Below, piece by piece: positions 8,908 to 17,887 of a stretch of DNA of 64,000 nucleotides (within the stretch, counting starts at the first letter, position 1; every line of letters begins with the position of its first letter). A program made the position numbers and the translations under genes. The notes beneath the pieces were generated by a model, which worked only from the letters and a program-made list of their open reading frames with translations, was not told the origin of the DNA and searched no databases. The DNA is taken from positions 60,915 through 124,914 of the forward strand of contig NZ_JAFMST010000013.1 of assembly GCF_017916275.1 (NCBI RefSeq). The letters are read 5' to 3'. The DNA is from Rubellimicrobium arenae. GTDB lineage: Bacteria; Pseudomonadota; Alphaproteobacteria; Rhodobacterales; Rhodobacteraceae.

Positions 8908-9960
8908 GTGGCACCACGCGTGGTGACGATGAAGGATGTGGCCCTGCGGGCTGGCGTCTCCACGGCGACGGTGTCCAATGTCCTGACCGGACGGAAGGCC
9001 GTTCGGCCGGAACTTCGCGAACTGGTGCAGAAAGCCGTCGAGGAGCTGGATTACCGAACGGATCCCGCTGCATCGTTCCTGCGGAGCGGTCGTTCACGGA
9101 TCATCGCGGCGGTCGTTCCATCCCTCGAAAACCCATTCTTCGCCAGCATCCTTGCGACCATCGAGCGCCTGAGCCAGCAGGACGGGTACGAGCTCATCGT
9201 TGCCAGCTCCGAAGAAAGTCCCGCGATCGAGCGCGCCCGCATACGCTCGCTCGTGCAGTGGAAGCCAGCCGGGTTCGTCGTGCTCCCCAACTCCGCTGAC
9301 CTGCCAGGGCGGGAGGACATCGAAGCTGCGGGAATCCCCCTCATCGTGGCCGACCGTGAGCCCGAGGGGCCGGCCTGCGATCTGGTCGCCATCGACAACT
9401 TCGGTGCTGGCGCCGCTGTGGGGCGGCATCTCATGGATCTTGGCCATCGGTCGCTCGCGGTATGCGCGCCGTTCCTTGCCGTCCGCAACATCCAGGAACG
9501 GATCGCTGGCGTAGCCCAGGTCGCGGCTGAGGTGGGGGCGTCCCTGGTCCAGATCGAGACCGGCTCCGGCGGTACCCTGGGGGTTCTCCCCGACAGTGCC
9601 GAGGCCAGTCTGTCCGGGGTGACGGCGGTGATCGCCCTGACGAACACGACAACCCTGCAGATCCTGGCCGCCCTGACCCGGGCAGGGCGCAGTGTCCCGG
9701 GCAACGTGTCCCTGGTCGGCTTTGACGACTACCCCTGGATGCTGGTGGCACGGCCGTCGGTCACCGCGGTCCGCCAGCCCGTGGGCGCCATGGGCGGATC
9801 GATCTGGGCTCGGCTCCAGGAGCGCATCGGTGGTGCCAGCGATCCGCCGTCGCGTCGAACGCATACGGCCGAACTTATCCTGCGGGAATCGACGGCCCCA
9901 CCATCCGGAGGAGTCCCGGTGCGACCCCGCTCAAGGCGAGCGGCGATTTCGGAGTCCTGA
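8908..9960 (+). CDS. LacI-family transcriptional repressor
   Basis: A 350-residue LacI/GalR regulator. The N-terminal helix-turn-helix is clear (TMKDVALRAGVSTATVSNVLTG), followed by the hinge helix (DPAASFLRSGRS) and a periplasmic-binding-like sensor domain (VVPSLENPFFASIL, LVGFDDYPWMLVARPSVTAVRQP). The GTG at 8908 is taken as start because GGGGAGGAG lies 8 bases upstream; the longer frame would run through the operator. It is the first gene of the operon running to 16212 and sits just behind the palindrome at 8853-8880. Its inducer should be the imported sugar or polyol, or an intermediate. Family secure; effector unknown. Confidence 0.93.
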   Translation: MAPRVVTMKDVALRAGVSTATVSNVLTGRKAVRPELRELVQKAVEELDYRTDPAASFLRSGRSRIIAAVVPSLENPFFASILATIERLSQQDGYELIVASSEESPAIERARIRSLVQWKPAGFVVLPNSADLPGREDIEAAGIPLIVADREPEGPACDLVAIDNFGAGAAVGRHLMDLGHRSLAVCAPFLAVRNIQERIAGVAQVAAEVGASLVQIETGSGGTLGVLPDSAEASLSGVTAVIALTNTTTLQILAALTRAGRSVPGNVSLVGFDDYPWMLVARPSVTAVRQPVGAMGGSIWARLQERIGGASDPPSRRTHTAELILRESTAPPSGGVPVRPRSRRAAISES

Positions 9961-10010
9961 CCACACGACAACAGCCACAGAAGGTGGCGCAACCAACGGA
10001 GGAGACCCAC

Positions 10011-11345
10011 ATGCGAACCACGCTGCTCAAGGCCAGCACGGCCTTAGTTCTCTGCTCCAGTCCCGTCCTCGCCCAGAACACCAACTGGGACGAGGAGCTT
10101 GGAGACCTGGCCGGAACGACCCTGGCCATCTCCACCATCACTGACCCGTTCATCGACTCCATGCAGCGGACGGCCCCGAACTTCGAGCAGCTGACCGGCG
10201 CCAGCGTGCAGATCGAGGGGTTCGGCTACGACGCGCTCCACGATCGCCAGCTTCTGGGATGCTCTCAGCAGGACGGCTCCACGGACATCCTGGTCATGGA
10301 CGGGATCTGGATGGGCGAGTTCGTCGAGGCGGGATGCCTCGAACCTCTCGAGGATCGCATCGCCCAGAACGAGGAGCAGATCGCCTGGAGCGACTTCACC
10401 GACACGGGGGCCGCCCAGGCCAGCTGGGAGGGCCAGCGCTACTGCATGCCCATCGGCATCTACTACGGGCTGCTGTTCTACCGGACCGACCTTTTCGAGC
10501 AGGCCGGCCTGAAGGTTCCCGAGACCTTCGATGAACTCAAGCAGGCTGCGGACTTCTTCACGGACAACCCCGACTTCCCTGGGGTCTATGGCTATGCCAT
10601 GAACAACCAGCGGGGTGCGGCCGCAGGGCAGCAGTACTTCGAATGGATCTTCTCCGCCGGCGGCAGCCCGTGGGCATCCAACACGCTCGGGGCCGAGGAT
10701 CCCTATGCGGACCTCACCCCGACAATGAACGACAAGACCTCGGTGGATCTGGTGCAGTTCTTCAAGGACATGACCGCCTACGGCCCCCCGGGGGTGGAAA
10801 GCTACGCCTGGGACGAACGCGCGACCGGCTTCGCCAACGGCTCACTGGCCATGATCAACGACTGGTCGGTGCGGGCGCAGATCGCGAACGACCCCTCCAC
10901 AAGCCAGATCGCCGGCAAGTTCGCGGCTGCCCTGATGCCCCACGCCGAGGGGGCCCAGACCGTGTCGCCGGTCGGCGGGTGGGTGATGTGCCTCAATGCC
11001 CATTCCGAGCAGAAGGATGCGGCGTGGGACTTCATCCGTTGGTTCGCGTCCCCCGAGGTGCACCGCCAATATGTTCTGGAAGGCGGCCCGCCGAGCCGGG
11101 TTTCCGCCATGCAGGACAAGGAGGTCCAGGCCAAGTATCCCTGGACGGTGCAGTTGGACCAGGCGCGCCAGAACGCTTGGGGTGACGTGCGCCCGCGCCA
11201 TGCGCTGACCTTCCAGATGATCGACGTGATCGGGACGGAGGTGAACAGGGCCATCATCGGCGAGGTTTCGCCCCAGGAGGCCATGGACAGCGCCAACGAG
11301 CAGGTCACGCAGATGCTCAGGCAGAACGGGCTGCTCGCCAACTGA
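10011..11345 (+). CDS. CUT1 ABC transporter, sugar-binding periplasmic protein
   Basis: A 444-residue extracytoplasmic solute-binding protein of family 1 (MalE/UgpB type). The signal peptide covers residues 1-21 (SSPVLAQ). The body shows the family pattern: DILVMDGIWMGEFVEAG near residue 95, YGLLFYRTDLFEQAG near 155, GSLAMINDWSVRAQ near 280, and AWDFIRWFASPEVHRQYV near 340. ATG at 10011 is preceded by ACGGAGGAG. It is followed by a perfect hairpin (11391-11419) and then two permease genes. It would deliver a sugar or polyol to the membrane components encoded at 11445-13224; the linked enzymes suggest a hexitol or ketohexose. Substrate not provable from sequence. Confidence 0.93.
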   Translation: MRTTLLKASTALVLCSSPVLAQNTNWDEELGDLAGTTLAISTITDPFIDSMQRTAPNFEQLTGASVQIEGFGYDALHDRQLLGCSQQDGSTDILVMDGIWMGEFVEAGCLEPLEDRIAQNEEQIAWSDFTDTGAAQASWEGQRYCMPIGIYYGLLFYRTDLFEQAGLKVPETFDELKQAADFFTDNPDFPGVYGYAMNNQRGAAAGQQYFEWIFSAGGSPWASNTLGAEDPYADLTPTMNDKTSVDLVQFFKDMTAYGPPGVESYAWDERATGFANGSLAMINDWSVRAQIANDPSTSQIAGKFAAALMPHAEGAQTVSPVGGWVMCLNAHSEQKDAAWDFIRWFASPEVHRQYVLEGGPPSRVSAMQDKEVQAKYPWTVQLDQARQNAWGDVRPRHALTFQMIDVIGTEVNRAIIGEVSPQEAMDSANEQVTQMLRQNGLLAN

Positions 11346-11390
11346 TCCTTGCCCTTGTGGTCCGTCGAACGACCTGACGGGCCGCGCGGT

Positions 11391-11419
11391 CCCTGCCTGC
11401 CTTCTCCCAGCAGGCAGGG
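11391..11419 (+). terminator. Perfect hairpin between binding-protein and permease genes
   Basis: CCCTGCCTGC (11391-11400) and GCAGGCAGGG (11410-11419) form a 10-pair perfect stem with a 9-base loop. No T-run follows, and transcription must continue to the permeases, so it is better seen as an attenuator or 3'-end stabiliser raising the amount of binding protein over permease. A similar structure lies at 47801-47832. Confidence 0.65.
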
Positions 11420-11444
11420 CCTGCCCCTTCAAAGGAGGACGCGC

Positions 11445-12410
11445 ATGTCTTCGATCGATCCCTTCGTGGAGCGCGGGCCGAAGGCCACCGCTCTTTCGGC
11501 TTCGGCGCCCATGAGGCGCCATCAGCCGCGCTTGTGGTCGGGCGACCGCTTCCAGACAGGCCTGTTCCTCTGGCCCACCTGCCTGTTCCTGCTGGTTCTG
11601 ACGCTTTTCCCGTTCATCTATTCGGTCTGGCTGTCGCTTCACTTCGTGCGGCTGACGGCCCTGCATCGCAAGGTCTGGGCGGGTCTCGACAACTATGCGA
11701 GCCTGCTCACCGACCAGATGTTCCTCGCCGCTCTGCGGAACACCGCCCTCCTGGCCGTCTCTTCGATCACGGTCGAGGTCGTCCTGGGCTTCGCGGTCGC
11801 CAAGGTCTTCTATGAGCTCGCCAGCCGCAAATGGGTCAACGGCCTGCGTTCAGCCTATCTGGTTCCGATGATGATCACGCCCATCAGCGTCGGCGTCATC
11901 GCCAACTATGTCTTCAATCCGCAGCTCGGAGTCATCAACCAGCTTCTGGGGGCCGCTGGCGGCAGTCCGGTGCCATGGTTCGGCGACCCGGTCTGGGCCC
12001 GCATCTCGATCCTGCTGATCAGCGTGTGGCAGTGGACCCCGTTCGTGGCCATGCTGATCCTGGCTGGGCTGATGTCCATCCGGAAGGATATCTTGGAAGC
12101 GGCCCGGGTCGATGGCGCCCGATGGTGGCATATCCTGTTCCGGATCGAGATCCCGTCGGTCCTGCCCATCATCATGCTCGCCGTGATCCTGCGGTTGATC
12201 GAGGTCCTGAGATACTTCGACGTCATCTACATCACGACGCGCGGGGGACCCGGGGATCGCACCATGGTTCTCACGCTGTTCACCTATCAGCAGGATTTCC
12301 AGTACTTCCAGGTGGGGACGGGCTCTGCCGCCGCCGTCGTCATCCTCATCCTGTCCATCATCGTGACCACCTTCGCGGTCCGCATCCTTCGGAGGATCGA
12401 GAATGCGTAG
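11445..12410 (+). CDS. CUT1 ABC transporter permease, MalF-like
   Basis: A 321-residue inner-membrane protein with about six hydrophobic segments, the first at residues 37-60 (LFLWPTCLFLLVLTLFP). The EAA coupling loop is present (EAARVDGARWWHILFRIEIPSVLP, about residues 218-240), which docks on the ATPase. ATG at 11445 follows AAAGGAGGA; the longer frame to 11349 overlaps the upstream hairpin and is rejected. The end overlaps the next permease by 8 bases, showing translational coupling. Pairs with the permease at 12403-13224 and the ATPase at 14300-15400. Confidence 0.92.
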   Translation: MSSIDPFVERGPKATALSASAPMRRHQPRLWSGDRFQTGLFLWPTCLFLLVLTLFPFIYSVWLSLHFVRLTALHRKVWAGLDNYASLLTDQMFLAALRNTALLAVSSITVEVVLGFAVAKVFYELASRKWVNGLRSAYLVPMMITPISVGVIANYVFNPQLGVINQLLGAAGGSPVPWFGDPVWARISILLISVWQWTPFVAMLILAGLMSIRKDILEAARVDGARWWHILFRIEIPSVLPIIMLAVILRLIEVLRYFDVIYITTRGGPGDRTMVLTLFTYQQDFQYFQVGTGSAAAVVILILSIIVTTFAVRILRRIENA

Positions 12411-13224
12411 GAGCCGCATCTCCGACGTCGCCCTCCTGGCGGCGGCCCTGTTCTTCACCCTCATCTCGATCGCGCCGCTCCTCTGGATGGCCTTGGGGGC
12501 GTTCAAGACGACCGCGGAGATGATCGCGATCCCGCCGGTCTGGGTCCCCGACTTCACCTACTGGAGCAACTTCGCCACCCTTTTCACCAAGTACTGGCCC
12601 AACATCGCGAACTCGCTGATCGTGACCCTGGGGGCGACCCTGCTGGCCATGATCCTGGCTCTGCCTGCCGCCTTCGCGCTGTCCACGATGCGGGTGAGGG
12701 GGCGCAACGCAATCGCCGATTGGATCCTTTCCACCCGGATGATGCCTCCGATCGCCGCCGCTGCGCCGTTGTTCATCCTGTTCAGCGCGGTGGGGCTCCT
12801 GGGCAGCCTGCCTGCCATGGTCCTGGCCTATGCCGGCTTCAATCTGCCCTTTGCCATCTGGGTCTCCATGTCATTCTTCCGACAGGTTCCGAAGGAGCTC
12901 ATCGAGGCTGCGCGCCTCGAAGGGTGCAGCTGGTTCCAGGTCCTGACCCGGGTCGCCATCCCGCTCTCGCTGTCCGGGATAGCGACGGTCGCCACGTTCG
13001 TGTTCATCTTCGCCTGGAACGAGTTCATGCTCGCGCTTTTCCTGAGCAACCGCGGGAGCCAGACCTTCCCGGTGGTGATCTCCTCGTTCATCGGAACAGG
13101 GCGCATCTACTGGGATTACATCGCAGCGGCGACGGTCATCCAGTGCCTTCCGCCGGTTCTCTTCGCCGTCTTCATGCAGCGTCACATCGTGTCCGGCATG
13201 ACGATGGGTGCGGTCAAGGACTGA
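12403..13224 (+). CDS. CUT1 ABC transporter permease, MalG-like
   Basis: A 273-residue inner-membrane protein with six predicted helices (first at residues 6-30). The EAA loop reads EAARLEGCSWFQVLTRVAIPLSLSG around residues 168-192. The late segment FAWNEFMLALFLS is typical of MalG-type subunits. The start overlaps the end of the MalF-like gene. Unlike most CUT1 operons, the ATPase does not follow directly: an epimerase gene (13401-14300) is inserted between. Transport role secure; substrate inferred from neighbours only. Confidence 0.92.
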   Translation: MRRSRISDVALLAAALFFTLISIAPLLWMALGAFKTTAEMIAIPPVWVPDFTYWSNFATLFTKYWPNIANSLIVTLGATLLAMILALPAAFALSTMRVRGRNAIADWILSTRMMPPIAAAAPLFILFSAVGLLGSLPAMVLAYAGFNLPFAIWVSMSFFRQVPKELIEAARLEGCSWFQVLTRVAIPLSLSGIATVATFVFIFAWNEFMLALFLSNRGSQTFPVVISSFIGTGRIYWDYIAAATVIQCLPPVLFAVFMQRHIVSGMTMGAVKD

Positions 13225-13400
13225 CGCCGCATGGAGCCGTCCGACCGTGGACCAGGATCCGATCCGCCCGCAAATCGGCCGAGGGGGCTCCGGTCCCGTG
13301 TTCCAGTCATCCGAGCCCGGCCCAAGCCGGGCGCAGCATTCGCAGCAGGGCCGGCAACTTGGGCCCGGGCCCGCATCACCCTTCATCAAGGTAGGACGAC
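13225..13400 (+). other. Intra-operon gap with small GC hairpin
   Basis: A 176-base gap with a 6-pair stem, GCCCGG (13315-13320) and CCGGGC (13327-13332), and the 12-base palindrome GGGCCCGGGCCC near 13361. No gene seen. May modulate read-through to the epimerase gene, whose ribosome-binding site AGGTAGGA precedes 13401. Confidence 0.4.
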
Positions 13401-14300
13401 ATGACCAACAAGCTCGGATTGCATGCCAACGTCTGGGTGGCCGGCTGGAGCCGGGACGAGGCCGCCCGCGCCATCGCCAAGACGGCGGAGAGCGGATTCG
13501 ACCTCATCGAGATCCCGGCTCTTTCACCCGATCGCCTCGATCCCCAGAACACGAGCCGTCTCCTTGCGGAGGCGGGTGTCGGCGCCACGTTGTCCCTGGG
13601 CCTCGATGCGGCGACCGACATCTCGTCCGGTGACCCGGGCCGGGTCGCTGCCGGCGAGGCCAAGCTTCTCGACGCCATCTCGGTCGGCCGCGACCTTGGC
13701 GTGAGCCACATCTGCGGGATCCTCTACTCGGCGTTCCAGAAATACGACGAGCCGCCCACCGCCGATGGCCTGAAAACCTCGGTCGCCACGATGGCCAAGG
13801 TCGCCGACAAGGCGGCCGCCAGCGGCATCACCTTGGGCATGGAGGTCGTGAACCGGTACGAGACGAACCTCATCAACACCGCGGCGCAGGCGGTCGAATA
13901 CTGCCGTCTGGTCGACGCGCCGAATGTCGGGGTGCATCTCGATGTCTACCACATGCATATCGAGGAGGTGGACCTTGTCGCAGCGATCGAGGAGACCGGC
14001 GATCACCTCGTGTACTTCCACACCGGCGACAGCCACCGGGGCTACATGGGGACGGGTTCGGTCGATCTGAAGGGTGCGTTCCGGGCCTTGGCCCGGATTG
14101 GCTACCAGGGTCCCATCACCTACGAATCCTTCTCGTCCCGCGTCGTCGGCCAGCCACTGACCGGCATCCTCGGGATCTGGCGGGAAACCTGGGAAAGCGG
14201 CGATGACATCGTCGCCCATGCGATGACGTTCACGCGGGCGCAGATGAAAGCCGCCGCCGAGTCGCGTCGCCGCTCCCGTCTGGTCGGAGATGTAGGCTGA
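13401..14300 (+). CDS. Sugar epimerase of the D-tagatose/D-psicose 3-epimerase family
   Basis: A 299-residue TIM-barrel protein of the xylose-isomerase-like superfamily. The metal-site residues used by D-tagatose and D-psicose 3-epimerases are in register: Glu148 (GMEVVNRYE), Asp181 ([11 protein letters not shown]), His207 ([10 protein letters not shown]) and Glu242 (ITYESF). The [19 protein letters not shown] and VYHMHIEE stretches are characteristic of that subfamily rather than of endonuclease IV or plain xylose isomerase. Such enzymes invert C-3 of free ketohexoses or ketopentoses using Mn2+ or Co2+. It lies between the permease and ATPase genes and stops one base into the ATPase start (TGATG). 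Next to a galactitol-dehydrogenase-like SDR, conversion of L-tagatose to L-sorbose is one possible step; this is inference. Confidence 0.82.
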   Translation: MTNKLGLHANVWVAGWSRDEAARAIAKTAESGFDLIEIPALSPDRLDPQNTSRLLAEAGVGATLSLGLDAATDISSGDPGRVAAGEAKLLDAISVGRDLGVSHICGILYSAFQKYDEPPTADGLKTSVATMAKVADKAAASGITLGMEVVNRYETNLINTAAQAVEYCRLVDAPNVGVHLDVYHMHIEEVDLVAAIEETGDHLVYFHTGDSHRGYMGTGSVDLKGAFRALARIGYQGPITYESFSSRVVGQPLTGILGIWRETWESGDDIVAHAMTFTRAQMKAAAESRRRSRLVGDVG

Positions 14301-15400
14301 TGGGAGCCGTCCAGCTTGTTGGCATCAATAAGAGCTTCGGGACGGCCAAGGTCATCGACGACGTGAGCCTCGACATCCGCGATGGCGAGTTCATCGTCTT
14401 CGTCGGACCCTCGGGCTGCGGGAAATCGACCCTCCTGCGCCTCATCTCGGGGCTCGAGGAGCCCACGTCGGGTCGCGTTCTGATCGCAGGCCAAGATGTG
14501 ACGCAGGCCGCGCCCGCCGAGCGTCAGATCTCGATGGTGTTCCAGTCCTATGCGCTCTACCCCCACATGAGCGTTCGCGACAATATCGGCTTTGGGCTCC
14601 GCATCGCGGGCTTCAGCCGGGAGGAGACGCGGACCCGCGTGGATGAGGCGGCCCGCATGCTGGAGCTGACGCCCTTGCTCGACCGTCGGCCGCGCGACCT
14701 TTCTGGCGGGCAGCGGCAACGGGTGGCGATCGGGCGAGCCATCGTCCGTTCTCCGCAGGCGTTCCTGTTCGACGAGCCTCTCTCGAACCTCGATGCCGCC
14801 CTTCGGGTGCAGATGCGGATGGAGATCATCGGCCTCCACCAGTCGCTCGGGCGAACGATGATCTATGTGACCCATGACCAGGTCGAGGCCATGACCATGG
14901 CGGACCGGATCGTCGTCCTGAGATCGGGACGCGTCGAACAGTTCGATACGCCGATCACCCTTTATGATCGCCCCGCCAACCGCTTCGTGGCCGGTTTCAT
15001 CGGCAGTCCCCGCATGAACTTCATTCCGGTCTCCCTGTCCGAAGGGGAGCTGATCGACGCGGGCGGAGGGCGCATCCGCGTGGAGGGACGCAGCCCGGAC
15101 GAAATGCGTCGGGCCACCGTCCTGGGGGTGCGGCCCGAGCACCTGACCTACGGTTCCGAGGGAGGGGTCTGGTCCGGGCGGATCAGGGTGCTCGAACAGC
15201 TCGGCAGTGACGCGTTCCTCCACGTGACGGTCGACGGGCTCGAAGCTCCTCTCGTGGTCCGCGCCAGCGGAGAGCGGCGTCTTCGCGAAGGCGAGGTGGT
15301 GAGCCTCTCGCCGCGTCCCGGCACCGTTCATCTCTTCGACCAGGACGACCACGCCATTGGTGCGCCGGACCCGGCCTTCCGTCCCAGTCGTGCCGCCTGA
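14300..15400 (+). CDS. CUT1 ABC transporter ATPase, MalK/UgpC-like
   Basis: A 366-residue cytoplasmic ATPase. Walker [10 protein letters not shown] at 36-44, Q-loop [10 protein letters not shown] at 81-90, signature [14 protein letters not shown] at 134-147, Walker B FLFDEP at 155-160, and switch His192 in VTHDQ. The C-terminal part (about 230-366) is the OB-fold regulatory domain of MalK/UgpC proteins (VLGVRPEHL). The start overlaps the epimerase stop by one base. It powers the permease pair at 11445-13224. Confidence 0.93.
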   Translation: MGAVQLVGINKSFGTAKVIDDVSLDIRDGEFIVFVGPSGCGKSTLLRLISGLEEPTSGRVLIAGQDVTQAAPAERQISMVFQSYALYPHMSVRDNIGFGLRIAGFSREETRTRVDEAARMLELTPLLDRRPRDLSGGQRQRVAIGRAIVRSPQAFLFDEPLSNLDAALRVQMRMEIIGLHQSLGRTMIYVTHDQVEAMTMADRIVVLRSGRVEQFDTPITLYDRPANRFVAGFIGSPRMNFIPVSLSEGELIDAGGGRIRVEGRSPDEMRRATVLGVRPEHLTYGSEGGVWSGRIRVLEQLGSDAFLHVTVDGLEAPLVVRASGERRLREGEVVSLSPRPGTVHLFDQDDHAIGAPDPAFRPSRAA

Positions 15401-15441
15401 GTTTCGATGGGCCACCTCGATGGCTCTCATGTCAACACAAG

Positions 15442-16212
15442 ATGGATCCAACGATGTATGTGGAACGGCTCTCGCTGACAGGTCGACGCGCGCTTGTGAC
15501 AGGTGCGGCCAGAGGGATCGGCTTCGCCTGTGCCGACGCTCTGAGCGAGACGGGCGCGGAGGTCCTTCTGGCGGACCTGGATGGTGAAGCTGCGCACCGT
15601 GCCGCAGAAGACCTGCGTGGCCGAGGACGGATGGCATCGGGGCACCAGGTTGACGTGACCTCCTCCGTGTCGGTCGAGCGCCTGGTCGAAGAGGTGGGTG
15701 CGATCGACATACTCGTGGCGAACGCGGGTATCGGACGGCCTCCTACGCCCGCCGAGGACATTCGCGACGATGACTGGGCGGCGGTGCTGGCGGTCAACCT
15801 GGATGGCGTGTTCCGGTGCAATCGCGCCTTCGGTCACCAGATGCTCGCTCGGGGGCGGGGCGCCATCGTGAATCTCGGATCCATGTCGGGCGTCATCGTG
15901 AATCGCCCGCAGGGCCAAGCCCATTACAACGCGTCCAAGGCCGCGGTTCACCAGCTGACCAAGAGCCTGGCCGCAGAATGGGCTCCGCGAGGTGTTCGCG
16001 TCAACGCTGTGGCCCCGACCTACATCGAGACGCCCCTCACGGCCCACGCCCATGCGACCGGTCTCGCGAAGGACTGGCTTCGGGACACGCCCATGGGGCG
16101 GCTGGGCCAAGTCGAGGAAGTTGCCTCGGTCGTCCAGTTCCTCGCCTCGGACGCGGCGAGCCTCATGACAGGAGCCGTGGTTCTCGTGGACGGTGGCCTG
16201 ACGCTGTGGTGA
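15442..16212 (+). CDS. Short-chain dehydrogenase, galactitol-dehydrogenase-like
   Basis: A 256-residue classical SDR. Cofactor motif TGAARGIG at 20-27, acidic Asp45 after strand 2 (LLADLD, suggesting NAD), NAG at 94-96, active-site Asn119, Ser149, Tyr162 and Lys166 (YNASK). From memory, the stretch LGSMSG, IVNRPQ, then AVHQLT, DTPMGRLG and the final VDGG-LW closely follow galactitol dehydrogenase of Rhodobacter sphaeroides, which oxidises galactitol to L-tagatose and takes other polyols and diols. Last gene of the LacI operon, 41 bases after the ATPase. With the linked 3-epimerase this suggests polyol uptake, oxidation to a ketose and C-3 epimerisation. D-arabinitol or sorbitol are alternatives. 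Confidence 0.85.
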   Translation: MDPTMYVERLSLTGRRALVTGAARGIGFACADALSETGAEVLLADLDGEAAHRAAEDLRGRGRMASGHQVDVTSSVSVERLVEEVGAIDILVANAGIGRPPTPAEDIRDDDWAAVLAVNLDGVFRCNRAFGHQMLARGRGAIVNLGSMSGVIVNRPQGQAHYNASKAAVHQLTKSLAAEWAPRGVRVNAVAPTYIETPLTAHAHATGLAKDWLRDTPMGRLGQVEEVASVVQFLASDAASLMTGAVVLVDGGLTLW

Positions 16213-16735
16213 GGAAGCTCCTGAGGGACGGGAGGTCCAGCCGGAGGCTTGCCAATGAGTGCCGGAGCAGGAGCGTTCTTGGGTACCATCCTCTTGCGGC
16301 TCCGGCTCTGGATGGTGTGAATGCGACGATCAATCCGGGACAGCGCCCGCTGCGGACCGTGGCGGGCCGCTTGGCCTCATAGGACTGGCAGGGTGGGACC
16401 TCGGGCTGTCCTGAGGTTCCCTCCCAAGACCAACAGCAGCTTCGACGACCCAGGCGCGACTGGGGGCTTCGGTGGCGCTTCGCCGTCTGGAAAGGTCGGC
16501 TTGGAGATCGTCCCGTGACCCAAAGCCCACTCCTTGGCGGAATGGTCGGCTCCGGCTCTCTGCGGCAGCAGCCACAACCTTCTGCACCTGCCGCCTCTTG
16601 GCCCTCCGGTGCCGCCACGACGGGCCGATCAGCCGGGCGGCCTCACGGGGCACCCCAGATGCGCCGCATCGGTTGCTTGCGGACGCTTGGCCCCGCCTCC
16701 CTCGCCGGGAGGCTGAGGCCTCCGCCGTTGACGGC
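16213..16735. other. Intergenic region between the polyol operon and minCDE
   Basis: About 520 bases between convergent operons with no recognisable gene. It contains TGGTCGGCTCCGG (16543-16555), which recurs at 42590-42602 in another gene-end region. Confidence 0.45.
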
Positions 16736-16754
16736 CCGGTCCTCGTGGGACCGG
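16736..16754 (-). terminator. Hairpin downstream of minE
   Basis: CCGGTCC (16736-16742) pairs with GGACCGG (16748-16754) around a 5-base loop, 27 bases beyond the minE stop codon. No T-run. Candidate end of the minCDE transcript. Confidence 0.45.
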
Positions 16755-16781
16755 CACCGCCTCGGACCTGTCGGCCAGCGA

Positions 16782-17072
16782 CTATCGGCGGGGACGGACC
16801 GGGACGGCCTGGGGGACGGGAAGCTCGATATTGATCTCGAGGCTCGATCGATCGTCGTCCCGCTCCATCCGGATGTCGACGGCATTGCTGTCGACCTGCA
16901 TGTGCCGCCGGATCACCTCCAGGATGTCACGCTGCAGGATGGGAATGAGGTCATGCGCTGCGGCATCGGCCCGCTCATGCGCGAGGAGGATCTGGAGGCG
17001 TTCCTTGGCGGTCTGCGCCGTCTGATCCGTTCGGACCTTACGAGGCCGGAATTGAAAGCCGAAGATGCTCAT
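16782..17072 (-). CDS. minE: Cell division topological specificity factor MinE
   Basis: A 96-residue protein. The N-terminal MSIFGFQFRPR is the membrane-targeting and MinD-binding segment; residues about 18-32 (TAQTAKERLQILLAH) form the anti-MinCD helix; residues about 40-75 (LIPILQRDILEVIRRHMQVD) are the topological specificity domain. MinE drives MinD off the membrane and confines MinCD to the cell poles so that the division site stays at mid-cell. The start overlaps the end of minD by 4 bases. The C-terminal tail (PVPQAVPVRPRR) is a little longer than in Escherichia coli MinE (88 residues). Confidence 0.96.
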   Translation of the reverse strand: MSIFGFQFRPRKVRTDQTAQTAKERLQILLAHERADAAAHDLIPILQRDILEVIRRHMQVDSNAVDIRMERDDDRSSLEINIELPVPQAVPVRPRR

Positions 17073-17887
17073 GCCGTTCTCCGGAACAGCCGCTGGAGGA
17101 AACCGGGTCGATCATCTGTATGCAGGCGCATCTCGATCTGCTCGCCGGTGAGCCGGGCGACGGCCTCCTCATAGGCCGTGCCCGCCCGGGATGGCTCATC
17201 GAGAACGATGGGCACGCCGACGTTGGAGGCGCGCAGGACCGCGGGGCTTTCCGGAATGACTCCGAGCAGGGGAATCGCGAGGATCTCGAGGACGTCCTCG
17301 ACGGTCATCATCTCGCCCTTCGAGACCCTTGCCGCGTCGTAGCGGGTCAGCAGCGCATGGGCCTTGACAGGTTCCATGTCGGGCTGCGCCGCCCGGCGGG
17401 TCTTGCTGTTGAGCAGGCCGAGAATGCGGTCGCTGTCGCGCACCGAGGACACCTCGGGGTTCGTCACGACAATCGCCTCGTCCGCGAAGTACATGGCGAG
17501 CTGAGCGCCCTGCTCGATCCCTGCGGGGCTGTCGCAGATGATGTAGTCGAACTCGGTCTTGAGCTCGTCCAGGACCTTCTCCACGCCATCCCGGGTCAAC
17601 GCGTCCTTGTCGCGGGTCTGCGACGTGGGAAGGACCCAGAGGTTGTCCAGGCGCTTGTCCTTGATGAGGGCCTGCTTGAGCTTGGCGTCGCCTTGGATGA
17701 CGTTGATGAAGTCGAAGACGACCCGACGCTCGCAACCCATGATCAGGTCGAGGTTGCGCAGGCCCACGTCGAAGTCGATGACCACCGTCTTGTGGCCACG
17801 TTTCGCGAGGCCCGCGCTGATGGCCGCGGAGGTGGTGGTCTTTCCCACTCCGCCCTTGCCGGAGGTCACAACGATGATCTTGCTCAC
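17069..17887 (-). CDS. minD: Septum site-determining ATPase MinD
   Basis: A 272-residue P-loop ATPase. The deviant Walker A GKGGVGKTT lies at residues 10-18; DFDVGLRNLD and DSPAGIEQGA are the MinD switch motifs; the last residues (PGFLQRLFRR) form the amphipathic helix that binds membrane in the ATP state. It recruits MinC and is released by MinE. The GTG at 17887 is chosen: AGGAG lies 6 bases upstream, it gives the normal VSKIIVVTSGKGG start, and it overlaps the minC stop. The longer frame to 17935 lies inside minC. Confidence 0.97.
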   Translation of the reverse strand: MSKIIVVTSGKGGVGKTTTSAAISAGLAKRGHKTVVIDFDVGLRNLDLIMGCERRVVFDFINVIQGDAKLKQALIKDKRLDNLWVLPTSQTRDKDALTRDGVEKVLDELKTEFDYIICDSPAGIEQGAQLAMYFADEAIVVTNPEVSSVRDSDRILGLLNSKTRRAAQPDMEPVKAHALLTRYDAARVSKGEMMTVEDVLEILAIPLLGVIPESPAVLRASNVGVPIVLDEPSRAGTAYEEAVARLTGEQIEMRLHTDDRPGFLQRLFRRTA

